Positions 35,924 through 43,084 of a DNA stretch of 64,000 bases are shown one piece after another. The position numbers were made by a program, and so were the translations under genes. Where the stretch lies: positions 62,001 through 126,000 of the forward strand of contig CANMFX010000001.1 in assembly GCA_947497315.1 (NCBI GenBank), given 5' to 3'. Every line of letters begins with the position of its first letter. Position 1 is the stretch's first letter. The notes under the pieces were generated by a model. It worked only from the letters and a program-made list of their open reading frames with translations. It was not told where the DNA came from and did not search any database. The stretch comes from an uncultured Sphingomonadaceae bacterium. GTDB taxonomy: Bacteria; Pseudomonadota; Alphaproteobacteria; Sphingomonadales; Sphingomonadaceae.

Positions 35924-36565
35924 ATGATATCGCTGATTTCCGAAAATTGGCTGTTTTTCCTGATCGCTTTGCTGATTGGCGTAGCCACTGCATTTTGGGC
36001 CTGGGCCATATCCGGGCGCGAAAGTGCGGACGATCATTTTGACGCCGATGATGGTTTGCTGGAAAAAGCAGGCGATTCTGTTGCTCCGGCCCCTGAACCG
36101 GTTGTACCTCCCCCTGCACCGGCCCCGGCTCCAAAAGTTGCTCCTGCGCCAGCGCCCGCTCCTGCTCCGGCACCAAAACCTGCTGCGGCACCAGCGGCCA
36201 AAGCTGCACCGGCGGTCAAGACGGTCAAACCCGCTCCCCCACCGCGTCCTCGCAAACATCCCGTGGCCGCCGAAACACCACCGCCACCTCCTCCTGGCAA
36301 ACCGAAAATCGCGCCAGCAAAGGGCGACCCCGACAATTTACGACTAATCAAAGGCGTCGGACCGAAGCTGAATAGTCTGCTCAACAATCTGGGCATTACC
36401 CGCTTTGACCAGATTGCCGAATGGAAAGAGGCAGAGATCCAGGAAGTCGACCAGTATCTGGAGGCCTTCAGCGGCCGAATTACCCGCGATTCATGGATTG
36501 ATCAGGCCAAATATCTTGCGAAAGACGATATTGCCGGCTTTGAGAAGAAATACGGCAAGCTTTAG
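35924..36565 (+). CDS. Membrane-anchored protein with Pro/Ala-rich linker and helix-hairpin-helix domain
   Basis: 213 residues. Residues 8-28 form one transmembrane helix (WLFFLIALLIGVATAFWAWAI). Residues 50-140 are a Pro/Ala/Lys-rich linker, likely extended. Residues 145-213 hold a helix-hairpin-helix fold (LRLIKGVGPKLNSLLNNLGITRFDQIAEW, with the GVGPK turn), as in small DNA-binding or FEN-like modules. The C-terminus DDIAGFEKKYGKL is conserved in this family. The domain may bind DNA or RNA or be structural. Follows the OmpA gene and the mini-membrane gene on the same strand; nothing like it is described in a known pathway that I can recall. Confidence 0.75.
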   Translation: MISLISENWLFFLIALLIGVATAFWAWAISGRESADDHFDADDGLLEKAGDSVAPAPEPVVPPPAPAPAPKVAPAPAPAPAPAPKPAAAPAAKAAPAVKTVKPAPPPRPRKHPVAAETPPPPPPGKPKIAPAKGDPDNLRLIKGVGPKLNSLLNNLGITRFDQIAEWKEAEIQEVDQYLEAFSGRITRDSWIDQAKYLAKDDIAGFEKKYGKL

Positions 36566-36574
36566 CAGTTTGCA

Positions 36575-38653
36575 TTAACCGTTACTGGCCTGATATTTTT
36601 TTAAACCGAAAAATTCCTGAACATCGTGACTGGAAATTGGCTCACTGATCAAGAATCCCTGTATGTGGTTGCATCCCTTCTCTTTCAGAAAAGCCAGCTG
36701 ACTGGAATTCTCGACGCCTTCCGCAACAGTTTGAAAATTTAGTGCAGCCCCCAAACCGGTAACCGCACTTATTATCGGTGCCGCTCCTTCCAGCTCGCCT
36801 ATCTGTGCAACAAAACTTCTGTCGATCTTCACGGTATCGAATGGAATAGCGCACAGATAACTCAAGGATGAAAATCCGGTACCGAAATCGTCCAGCGCAA
36901 TTCTCACCCCGATGCTGCTCAATTTCTCCAGCATCGCCTTTGTCTGATCAATATTCTCAATGAAAACAGATTCGGTGATTTCCAGTTCCAAACGGTTGGG
37001 GTCCATTTGGTACTTCGCAATGGTGCGCATTATTTTGGAAATGAAATCCGGATCAATCAACTGTGTAGCCGAGACATTTACAGAGACATTAATTTCATCC
37101 GGCCAGAGCGCCGCATGGCGGCAAGCCTCTGCAACGACCCAGTCGCCGAGCGACCCGATAGTCCCGGTTTCTTCCGCAATAGGTATGAGTTCGGTAGGAG
37201 AAACTTCACCAAGATCAGGATGGTCCCACCGCAACAAAGCTTCAAACGATTTGATCTGATTGCTTTCGATATTCAATTGTGGCTGGAACAGGAGATACAT
37301 CTCACCATTAGCTAAAGCCGATTTCAAATCGCCTGCCAGTTTGGTGTGCCGCTTATGCCTCAACCCGATGTCGTGGTTGAACATCACCGGGGTTTTGGGA
37401 TGAGTCTTTTTCGAGCAGTAAAGGGCAATATCGGCCTCTTTGGACAATATCTCTTCCGACTTTTTGCCGGCTTCGCCAACTGTCCAGCCGATACTCGCAG
37501 AACACTTCAGTTGCCGTGAACCAATTGTAAAAGCACGGGAAAAGCAGGATTGGATTTCTTGTACCGTTTTATCGCAATTTAGGGTGTCACCCTCAACGCG
37601 CTTGACGACAGCAAATTCATCGCCACCAATCCTCGCTACAAGCTCGGTACCGGCAACGGCCGATAGCCGATCGGCAACCTGTATCAACAGTTCATCACCA
37701 GCCGGATGGCCAAGATCATCGTTCACCCGTTTGAAATCATCAAGATCGATAAGCATCAATACAATGCCACCATCCCCATCGTCCGAGCGATCCTTTTGAT
37801 TTGTCATCCGGTATATTGTTTCGACAAACATTTTTCGGTTTGCGATCCCCGTCAAATCATCAAGCTGGGCCGCCAAACGCAATTTTTCTTCCAGTTGGAA
37901 CTTATCGGTCACATCCTGGCAAACACCAATAATCGATGTCAGTTTGCCATTCTCGAACTGGGGCTCTCCGATATTGCGAACCCTTTTCTGTTGATTGTTG
38001 GCTGTCACAAAACCAGTTTCCAAATCAAATGCCGTCTGACTTTCTATTGATTGCCTGATTGTCTCGGACAGACGCGATTTTTCATGACCCGGATAAAATT
38101 CCAGCACTTTGCCCAAAGGCGGGACCGGGCCCTCTGGAAGGTCATGAATTGCAAATATGTGCTCAGACCAGAAAAGCTGATAGCTATGTACGTCGAGCCG
38201 CCATGTACCAATTTGAGCAATCTGTTCTGCTTTGCGGAACAAGCGATTTGCGTTGTCGATTTCGATCTGCATCGCCTTTTGCCCGCTTACATCGAAACAC
38301 AAGCCGACAAAACCTAGCGGGGTATCATCTTCGTCTCCATAGGGGCTACTAAGAGCGGAAATCCAGACTGATTCACCATTTGGTTTTTGGAACCGGAACT
38401 CCAGACTAAACACCTGATCATTTCGAACTGCCCTGTCCCATTCCGCCAACACATGTTCCCTGTCGTCGGGATGAAGGGCATTTGCCCAACCATATTCATG
38501 AGCTTCTGCAGCGCTCAGTCCGGAAAGCGCCATCCAAGACTGATTAACATATGTGCAACAGCCCGAACAATCTGTCAGAAAAATACCGGCCGGAGAGATA
38601 TCTGCCAGGCTCTTGAAGCGCAGTCCGTCCCTTTGAATGTCAATATTGTCCAT
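36575..38653 (-). CDS. PAS-GGDEF-EAL cyclic-di-GMP signalling protein
   Basis: 692 residues without membrane helices. Two PAS domains (about 12-125, SPAGIFLTDCSGCCTYVNQSW; and 145-250) feed a GGDEF domain with intact RIGGDEF (342-347, diguanylate cyclase active site) and an EAL domain with intact FEALLRW (EAL 472-474). ETG, SVNVSATQL, ELEITES and DDFGTGFSSLSYL motifs of active phosphodiesterases are all present. Both activities look intact, so it may make and break c-di-GMP depending on the PAS signal, which could be redox or a ligand. The universal stress gene lies just upstream on the same strand, 132 bases away. Confidence 0.93.
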   Translation of the reverse strand: MDNIDIQRDGLRFKSLADISPAGIFLTDCSGCCTYVNQSWMALSGLSAAEAHEYGWANALHPDDREHVLAEWDRAVRNDQVFSLEFRFQKPNGESVWISALSSPYGDEDDTPLGFVGLCFDVSGQKAMQIEIDNANRLFRKAEQIAQIGTWRLDVHSYQLFWSEHIFAIHDLPEGPVPPLGKVLEFYPGHEKSRLSETIRQSIESQTAFDLETGFVTANNQQKRVRNIGEPQFENGKLTSIIGVCQDVTDKFQLEEKLRLAAQLDDLTGIANRKMFVETIYRMTNQKDRSDDGDGGIVLMLIDLDDFKRVNDDLGHPAGDELLIQVADRLSAVAGTELVARIGGDEFAVVKRVEGDTLNCDKTVQEIQSCFSRAFTIGSRQLKCSASIGWTVGEAGKKSEEILSKEADIALYCSKKTHPKTPVMFNHDIGLRHKRHTKLAGDLKSALANGEMYLLFQPQLNIESNQIKSFEALLRWDHPDLGEVSPTELIPIAEETGTIGSLGDWVVAEACRHAALWPDEINVSVNVSATQLIDPDFISKIMRTIAKYQMDPNRLELEITESVFIENIDQTKAMLEKLSSIGVRIALDDFGTGFSSLSYLCAIPFDTVKIDRSFVAQIGELEGAAPIISAVTGLGAALNFQTVAEGVENSSQLAFLKEKGCNHIQGFLISEPISSHDVQEFFGLKKYQASNG

Positions 38654-38785
38654 ATAGCAATTGAACGGTTATTCCGCGCTTTGCTTAAGTATCAATGGCT
38701 AGCTTTTCACTGCTCTCGCAAAGTCCGAATTTTCATTTGCGTGACATGGCTTCAAAGGGGCGCCCGACTAAGTCAGAGCGATGCG

Positions 38786-39598
38786 CTAATGCCCCATCAG
38801 CAAAGGGATTTTCGTATCATTGAGCAGGTTTTTCGTCACACCGCCGAATAACGTCTCCCGCAATCGGCTATGTCCATAGGCCCCCATTATAAGGGCAACC
38901 GCATTCTGACTCATGGCGAAATCCCCAATGATATCAGAAGCTTCATTCCCTTTCCCCTTTAACTCATGCAATGTGGTTGAAACACCGTGTCTCGCCAAAA
39001 ACGTCGAAGCGGCAGTATGCGGAAAGTCTCCGTCTTCATCGCCAACGGTGACGATATGAACATCGCCAGCCATTTTCAGCATCGGCAAGGCTAATCGCAA
39101 AGCCTTGGCAGCTTCAGCAGACCCGTTCCATGCCACCACAATCGGTCCCTTACAGTCAAATGACATATTTTCTGTTGGAACAACCAAAACAGCACAATGG
39201 GCGTGGACCGCGACGTCGCCTGCTATCGGCAGGGGCTCATCACCGGCATTGCGTTTGCCATAGGATTGGCTGATGACGACCAGATCTGCAAGACGACTCC
39301 GTTCAGTGAGCAACGTTGCCGGATCGCCGAGACCGGTTTGCCAGTCCCAGGACACGTCCCCCTCTTTCAGGCGTTTTTCTATCTTTTCTCGATGAGCGCG
39401 TTCTGCCGCATCCATATCTTCAAAATTGATGCCCGTGACAAAATCACCGCCCATCGGTCCAAAAGACATTGGCGCAAATTGCGTCGTCGGCTGCACGCAG
39501 GTCAGATGACCTTCGTTACTGCGAGCGATATCGAGCGCGACCTGCAAGCGTGATTCAAATCCGCTATCTTCAAACACATGCAATAATATCGTTTTCAA
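38786..39598 (-). CDS. Universal stress protein (UspA family)
   Basis: About 270 residues, two Usp domains in tandem. The N-terminal module starts KTILLHVFEDSGFESRLQVALD. The C-terminal domain ends with the ATP-binding-type motif GAYGHSRLRETLFGGVTKNLL (G-x2-G-x9-G-S/T variant). The start is probably TTG at 39598: GAGAG lies 5 bases ahead and family N-termini begin MKTILLH; the ATG at 39616 has no ribosome site. Such proteins assist survival under stress or oxygen limitation. A FixK/FNR-like box lies 67 bases upstream. Confidence 0.85.
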   Translation of the reverse strand: MKTILLHVFEDSGFESRLQVALDIARSNEGHLTCVQPTTQFAPMSFGPMGGDFVTGINFEDMDAAERAHREKIEKRLKEGDVSWDWQTGLGDPATLLTERSRLADLVVISQSYGKRNAGDEPLPIAGDVAVHAHCAVLVVPTENMSFDCKGPIVVAWNGSAEAAKALRLALPMLKMAGDVHIVTVGDEDGDFPHTAASTFLARHGVSTTLHELKGKGNEASDIIGDFAMSQNAVALIMGAYGHSRLRETLFGGVTKNLLNDTKIPLLMGH

Positions 39599-39664
39599 GG
39601 CTTCTCTCCCGGTCATTCCGTTGCAACGAAAAAAGCGATTATCGGCCTGTCATTTGGCGCAGCA

Positions 39665-39678
39665 TTGATCTGGCGCAA
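39665..39678. promoter_or_regulatory. FixK/FNR-like box upstream of the Usp gene
   Basis: TTGATCTGGCGCAA fits the anaerobox pattern TTGA-N6-GCAA (and TTGC-N6-TCAA on the minus strand). Usp genes are common FNR/FixK targets, and the box is 49-67 bases before the possible starts. Confidence 0.5.
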
Positions 39679-39720
39679 AATATCCTGGGATTATTTATCA
39701 GCTTTGACCCAATCAGGCGT

Positions 39721-40227
39721 TCAGCTGATTTCCACTATATCATCCGGCAGTAGTTGCGGCAACAAACGGTCCATATCCGTTCGCGCAATTGCAACACAGC
39801 CTTCGGTTGGTTTGGCATCATTCCAGATATGAAGGAAAATTGCGCTGCCTTTGCCCGGCTCGGGCGGTGCATCATTATGCCCCAGAGTGACAATCACATC
39901 ATAAAGCGGATCATCACGGATCAGATTTTCCGCGCTAAAGCCATGAGGTAATCGCACCGGCCGATTATAAGATGGGTCGGACGGATCATCGGACCAGCCA
40001 TCCTGCCTGCCAATCCAACGCCAAGGCAATTTCACCGCCGCCGAAGGTAAGCTTCGACCGGGGCGAAAGAGAACGGTACGAATGGGCCATTTCCCCAGCG
40101 GCGTGCAACCATCGCCTTCTTGTTTCTGTACAGAAGGGCAAGCTCCCGAACGTCCAATGGCGCAATCCATTATCTCATCATGAAATGTGAGTTTCCGTGA
40201 CTGCGTATCAACTTGCAGGACGTTCAA
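39721..40227 (-). CDS. L,D-transpeptidase family (YkuD) protein
   Basis: 168 residues, only a YkuD catalytic domain. The conserved catalytic block is HIWNDAKPTEGCVAIA (His133, Cys144; the Cys sits in TEGC where many members have SHGC). It lacks a clear signal peptide or membrane helix, unlike most periplasmic L,D-transpeptidases, so its export route is unclear. Its ATG overlaps the ribA stop by 4 bases, so it is translated with ribA. Function in peptidoglycan 3-3 cross-linking or protein attachment is inferred from the family. Confidence 0.82.
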   Translation of the reverse strand: MNVLQVDTQSRKLTFHDEIMDCAIGRSGACPSVQKQEGDGCTPLGKWPIRTVLFRPGRSLPSAAVKLPWRWIGRQDGWSDDPSDPSYNRPVRLPHGFSAENLIRDDPLYDVIVTLGHNDAPPEPGKGSAIFLHIWNDAKPTEGCVAIARTDMDRLLPQLLPDDIVEIS

Positions 40228-41300
40228 AGCTTATGACCTGTGCGATCCCTTTTGGTATCAAGATAGAATTCATTGTGCGGATTGGCGGTGATTTGCACCG
40301 GCAGGCGTTCATCAACAGCTATTCCGCAACCTTGCAGGCCTTCAACCTTCTCCGGATTATTGGTCAATAGCTTTACCGCCGGAATATTGAGCAGTTCCAA
40401 CATGCGCGCCGCGATCGAGAAATCCCGGGCATCTATGGCAAAGCCAAGCCGCTGGTTGGCGTCAACCGTATCAAAACCCTGATCCTGCAAAGCATAGGCG
40501 CGCAACTTGTTGATCAAACCGATTCCGCGTCCTTCCTGCCGTAAATATAATAGCACGCCCCAATTGGCTTCACTCATCCGGGCCAGTGCAGTGTGGAGTT
40601 GAGGTCCGCAATCGCATTTCAGACTGCCCAATACATCACCGGTCAGGCATTCGCTATGCAGCCGCACAATCGGCGTCGTGTCATCGCGCTCACCGACAAC
40701 CAGTGCGACATGATCGGTGGAATCAGCATCACTACGAAACCCATAAATATGGGCTTTTGTATTGGCGGCAACGGGTAATTTGGCTTGAGCGCTGATGACG
40801 AGCGCGTTGGAATCGGCATAGGTCACTGCGTCTTCGATACGCAACCGGTCTTCCGCCGGTTCGTCCACGACCAAAAAGGCCGGCAGCAATCCAGCATGGC
40901 GTGCGAGCTCCATAGCCGCTTTGGCCGCCTCAGGACGGTTTAGTTCTTCGCTACGGAAAGGGCCTTTCATCGGGTGCTGCATATCGAGCACCGGATCAAC
41001 AATCGCGATTATCTCTGCAGCACTGACCGGCCCCGGCAGGCTGATTTGAACCGGTAGTGCCGGATCAGCAGCAGCGCGCTGGTTTAGCAACTTGAGTGTG
41101 TCTGCCCGGCTTGACGAGATCAGCAACGTAATATTGGTCTGTGAAGACAGGTACTGATCAAGATCGGTGGTTTCGACAGGAATCAGGTTCAGCATTCCGT
41201 CATCCATTTCGAGGCCTATTGGCCAACCCCGGCGCAGTGCATCTATCGCTCTCGCAGCGCGCCTCGCGCCTGTTGAGTCAAAGGCAGCAGGGGACGTCAT
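40224..41300 (-). CDS. ribA: GTP cyclohydrolase II with degenerate RibB-like N-terminal domain
   Basis: Converts GTP to the first riboflavin intermediate. 358 residues. The C-terminal half is canonical: the zinc Cys in HSECLTGDVLGSLKCDCGPQ (Cys218, 229, 231), QEGRGIGLINKLRAYALQDQG and LTNNPEKVEGLQGCGI. The N-terminal ~170 residues resemble the DHBP synthase (RibB) fold (RPEAAKAAMELARHAGLLPAFLVVDE) but lack the acidic catalytic loop DDEDRENEG, so that half is probably inactive. xthA lies directly upstream on the same strand with its stop adjacent to this start, and the transpeptidase gene follows. Confidence 0.93.
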   Translation of the reverse strand: MTSPAAFDSTGARRAARAIDALRRGWPIGLEMDDGMLNLIPVETTDLDQYLSSQTNITLLISSSRADTLKLLNQRAAADPALPVQISLPGPVSAAEIIAIVDPVLDMQHPMKGPFRSEELNRPEAAKAAMELARHAGLLPAFLVVDEPAEDRLRIEDAVTYADSNALVISAQAKLPVAANTKAHIYGFRSDADSTDHVALVVGERDDTTPIVRLHSECLTGDVLGSLKCDCGPQLHTALARMSEANWGVLLYLRQEGRGIGLINKLRAYALQDQGFDTVDANQRLGFAIDARDFSIAARMLELLNIPAVKLLTNNPEKVEGLQGCGIAVDERLPVQITANPHNEFYLDTKRDRTGHKL

Positions 41301-42095
41301 TCAAAACTTGAACTCCGTAATGAGAGGCGCGTGGTCCGACGGTTTGGCCCAGCCACGAGCGTCTTCATGAACAATATGGCTGGTCGCCTTGTTGGCCAGC
41401 TCCGGGCTAACCCAGACATGATCCAACCGGCGCCCCTTATCCGACGCACGCCAGTCCCGGGCGCGGTAACTCCACCATGTATAAAGCCGCTCGGGATCCG
41501 GAATGAATTTACGGCCGATATCAACCCAGTCATGGGCGGCCTGCAATTTGGCCATCACGTCAATTTCTATCTGCGTATGACTGACCACATTGATCAGTTG
41601 TTTGTGGCTCCAGACATCCGCTTCGAGCGGCGCGACGTTGAAATCACCCAGCAGAATCGTCGGTGTGTCAAGCGCTGCGGACCAGTCCGTCATCCGCTGA
41701 TAGAAATCCAGTTTCTGACCAAATTTCGGATTTTCATCGCGGTCGGGAATCTCACCGCCTGCCGGGATGTAAACATTCTCAATACGTACGCCATTTTCCA
41801 GACGCGCGCCGACGTGACGAGCCTCTCCATTGGCCTGCCAGTCAAACCTTTCATCTTTATGGAGCGGCACACGGCTGATCATTGCAACGCCATGGTGCAT
41901 CGGCTGACCGTTTAATATCAGGTGGTTATAGCCCAGTTGACGAAAAGCGCCTTCCGGGAACTGGTCATCACGGACCTTGGTTTCCTGCAGGCAAAGCACA
42001 TCCGGTGCTTCTTCCTTCAAGAATCGTTCAACAATTTCGATTCGGGCACGGACGCTGTTAATGTTCCAGCTGACGACTTTCAGGGTATCACTCAT
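41301..42095 (-). CDS. xthA: Exodeoxyribonuclease III
   Basis: 264-residue Mg-dependent AP endonuclease/3'-exonuclease of base excision repair. It opens MSDTLKVVSWNINSVRARIEIVERFL and shows the EEP family motifs LCLQETKVRDDQFP, NVYIPAGG, LLGDFNVAPLEADVW (GDFN) and the C-terminal SDHAPLITEF with the catalytic His. The start at 42095 has AGGGA seven bases ahead; the ORF is open further up without family similarity. Its TGA abuts the ribA ATG. Confidence 0.95.
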   Translation of the reverse strand: MSDTLKVVSWNINSVRARIEIVERFLKEEAPDVLCLQETKVRDDQFPEGAFRQLGYNHLILNGQPMHHGVAMISRVPLHKDERFDWQANGEARHVGARLENGVRIENVYIPAGGEIPDRDENPKFGQKLDFYQRMTDWSAALDTPTILLGDFNVAPLEADVWSHKQLINVVSHTQIEIDVMAKLQAAHDWVDIGRKFIPDPERLYTWWSYRARDWRASDKGRRLDHVWVSPELANKATSHIVHEDARGWAKPSDHAPLITEFKF

Positions 42096-42177
42096 CGCTA
42101 AATCCCTAGCCATGATAGCCAGAAAACCCAAGCCAAAAGCCTGACGAATTGTGATATTTTTTGATAGGTTAAAGACG

Positions 42178-42215
42178 AAAAACCCTCACCTCCGGGGGCA
42201 TTTAGGAGGTGAGGG
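42178..42215 (-). terminator. Strong intrinsic terminator hairpin between lolA and xthA
   Basis: Perfect 11-bp stem CCCTCACCTCC (42183-42193) with GGAGGTGAGGG (42205-42215), loop 11 bases. On the minus strand a T5 run (42178-42182) follows. It lies 168 bases after the lolA stop. Confidence 0.65.
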
Positions 42216-42245
42216 CTAACTCGCGTTCGTCACGCATAGGATGGT
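42178..42245 (-). ncRNA. Candidate small RNA with anti-Shine-Dalgarno hairpin
   Basis: Between lolA (stop 42384) and xthA (start 42095) a minus-strand TATAAA (42252-42257) precedes about 60 bases with a small hairpin GCGT-GACGA-ACGC and then the 11-bp terminator hairpin. Its 5' arm carries CACCTCC, complementary to Shine-Dalgarno sites. This layout resembles short alphaproteobacterial CCUCC-type sRNAs; alternatively it is just the lolA 3' end. No coding potential is visible. The 5' end is a guess. Confidence 0.3.
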
Positions 42246-42383
42246 CCGAAGTTTATATAATCAGGTAACAGGGGGAAAACCTGATCGCCTCATCTCATCC
42301 TGTAACCGTTATAGAACCGCATTTCTGTCGCTTAGATGAACAAAAGCTGTCAGCGCTTCCGCTGGTCGAGGCCGCGCCTCCGT

Positions 42384-43013
42384 TCATCGCCTACCGCGTC
42401 TTTTTCGGCGCGGATCAGTCCATTTGAAAGCGTTGTTGGCTACGGGAACCCCGAATTTTTGATCGGAAAGCCGGATAGATGTCCGATTATTCTTCGAATC
42501 GAGAGATACCCAGCCATCCAGCCGTAAACCAGCGGGAGCGCCGGCGATCTTGGTGAAAACCATTGTAATCACGCCATATTCAGGTCGTTTCGGGTCACGC
42601 ACCTCAACGCTCAACACATCTGGATTGCGAGTCGGGATGATTTTTCCATATTTGGATAAATCCCGTTCAGGGTTGAGCAGCGCGCCCAATGGACTGTTCC
42701 TTATCGGCCAGCGTTGAACCTGATTCACCTCATAATCTATCATCGTCAACGCCTTGCCGTCGCCAACAATCAGCAAATTTGCTTCCTTGCCATATTGGAA
42801 GCGTATCCGACCCGGCTGCTTCAGCGTTAGTTTTCCGGGCAATAGCCGCCCACTACGGTCAGTTTGTGTGAAACTAGCAGTCATGGTGGTCATTGCGCGC
42901 AAATGGGCTGAAATAGCGTTGATATCATCGGCGGGGCTTTGCTGGGCTGTCGCTGGAACGCTGGCCGTCATCGCCAAAGGCGCTGTGGCGAGCAGAAAAG
43001 CAAATCTCAACAT
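42384..43013 (-). CDS. lolA: Outer-membrane lipoprotein carrier protein LolA
   Basis: Periplasmic chaperone that moves lipoproteins from LolCDE to the outer membrane. 209 residues with a signal peptide (LATAPLAMTASVPATAQ). The half-barrel shows MTASFTQTDRSGRLLPGKLTLKQPGRIRFQYG, NLLIVGDGKALTMIDYEVNQVQRWPI and a basic C-terminal tail (DPRRKRRGRR). This short LolA form is common in sphingomonads. Upstream on the same strand is ftsK, 71 bases away, a common alphaproteobacterial order. Confidence 0.9.
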   Translation of the reverse strand: MLRFAFLLATAPLAMTASVPATAQQSPADDINAISAHLRAMTTMTASFTQTDRSGRLLPGKLTLKQPGRIRFQYGKEANLLIVGDGKALTMIDYEVNQVQRWPIRNSPLGALLNPERDLSKYGKIIPTRNPDVLSVEVRDPKRPEYGVITMVFTKIAGAPAGLRLDGWVSLDSKNNRTSIRLSDQKFGVPVANNAFKWTDPRRKRRGRR

Positions 43014-43084
43014 ATTGAAAACTCCTGAAAAATCTTCGCAACGCTTAACAAGAAGCGATTGAACATCACCTGAATTATGGCCTT

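Noticed and set aside
36100-36300. Repetitive CCG/GCA-rich stretch, considered as a tandem repeat or CRISPR-like array
   Set aside because: It is the Pro/Ala linker of a coding sequence; the period is irregular and there are no spacers.
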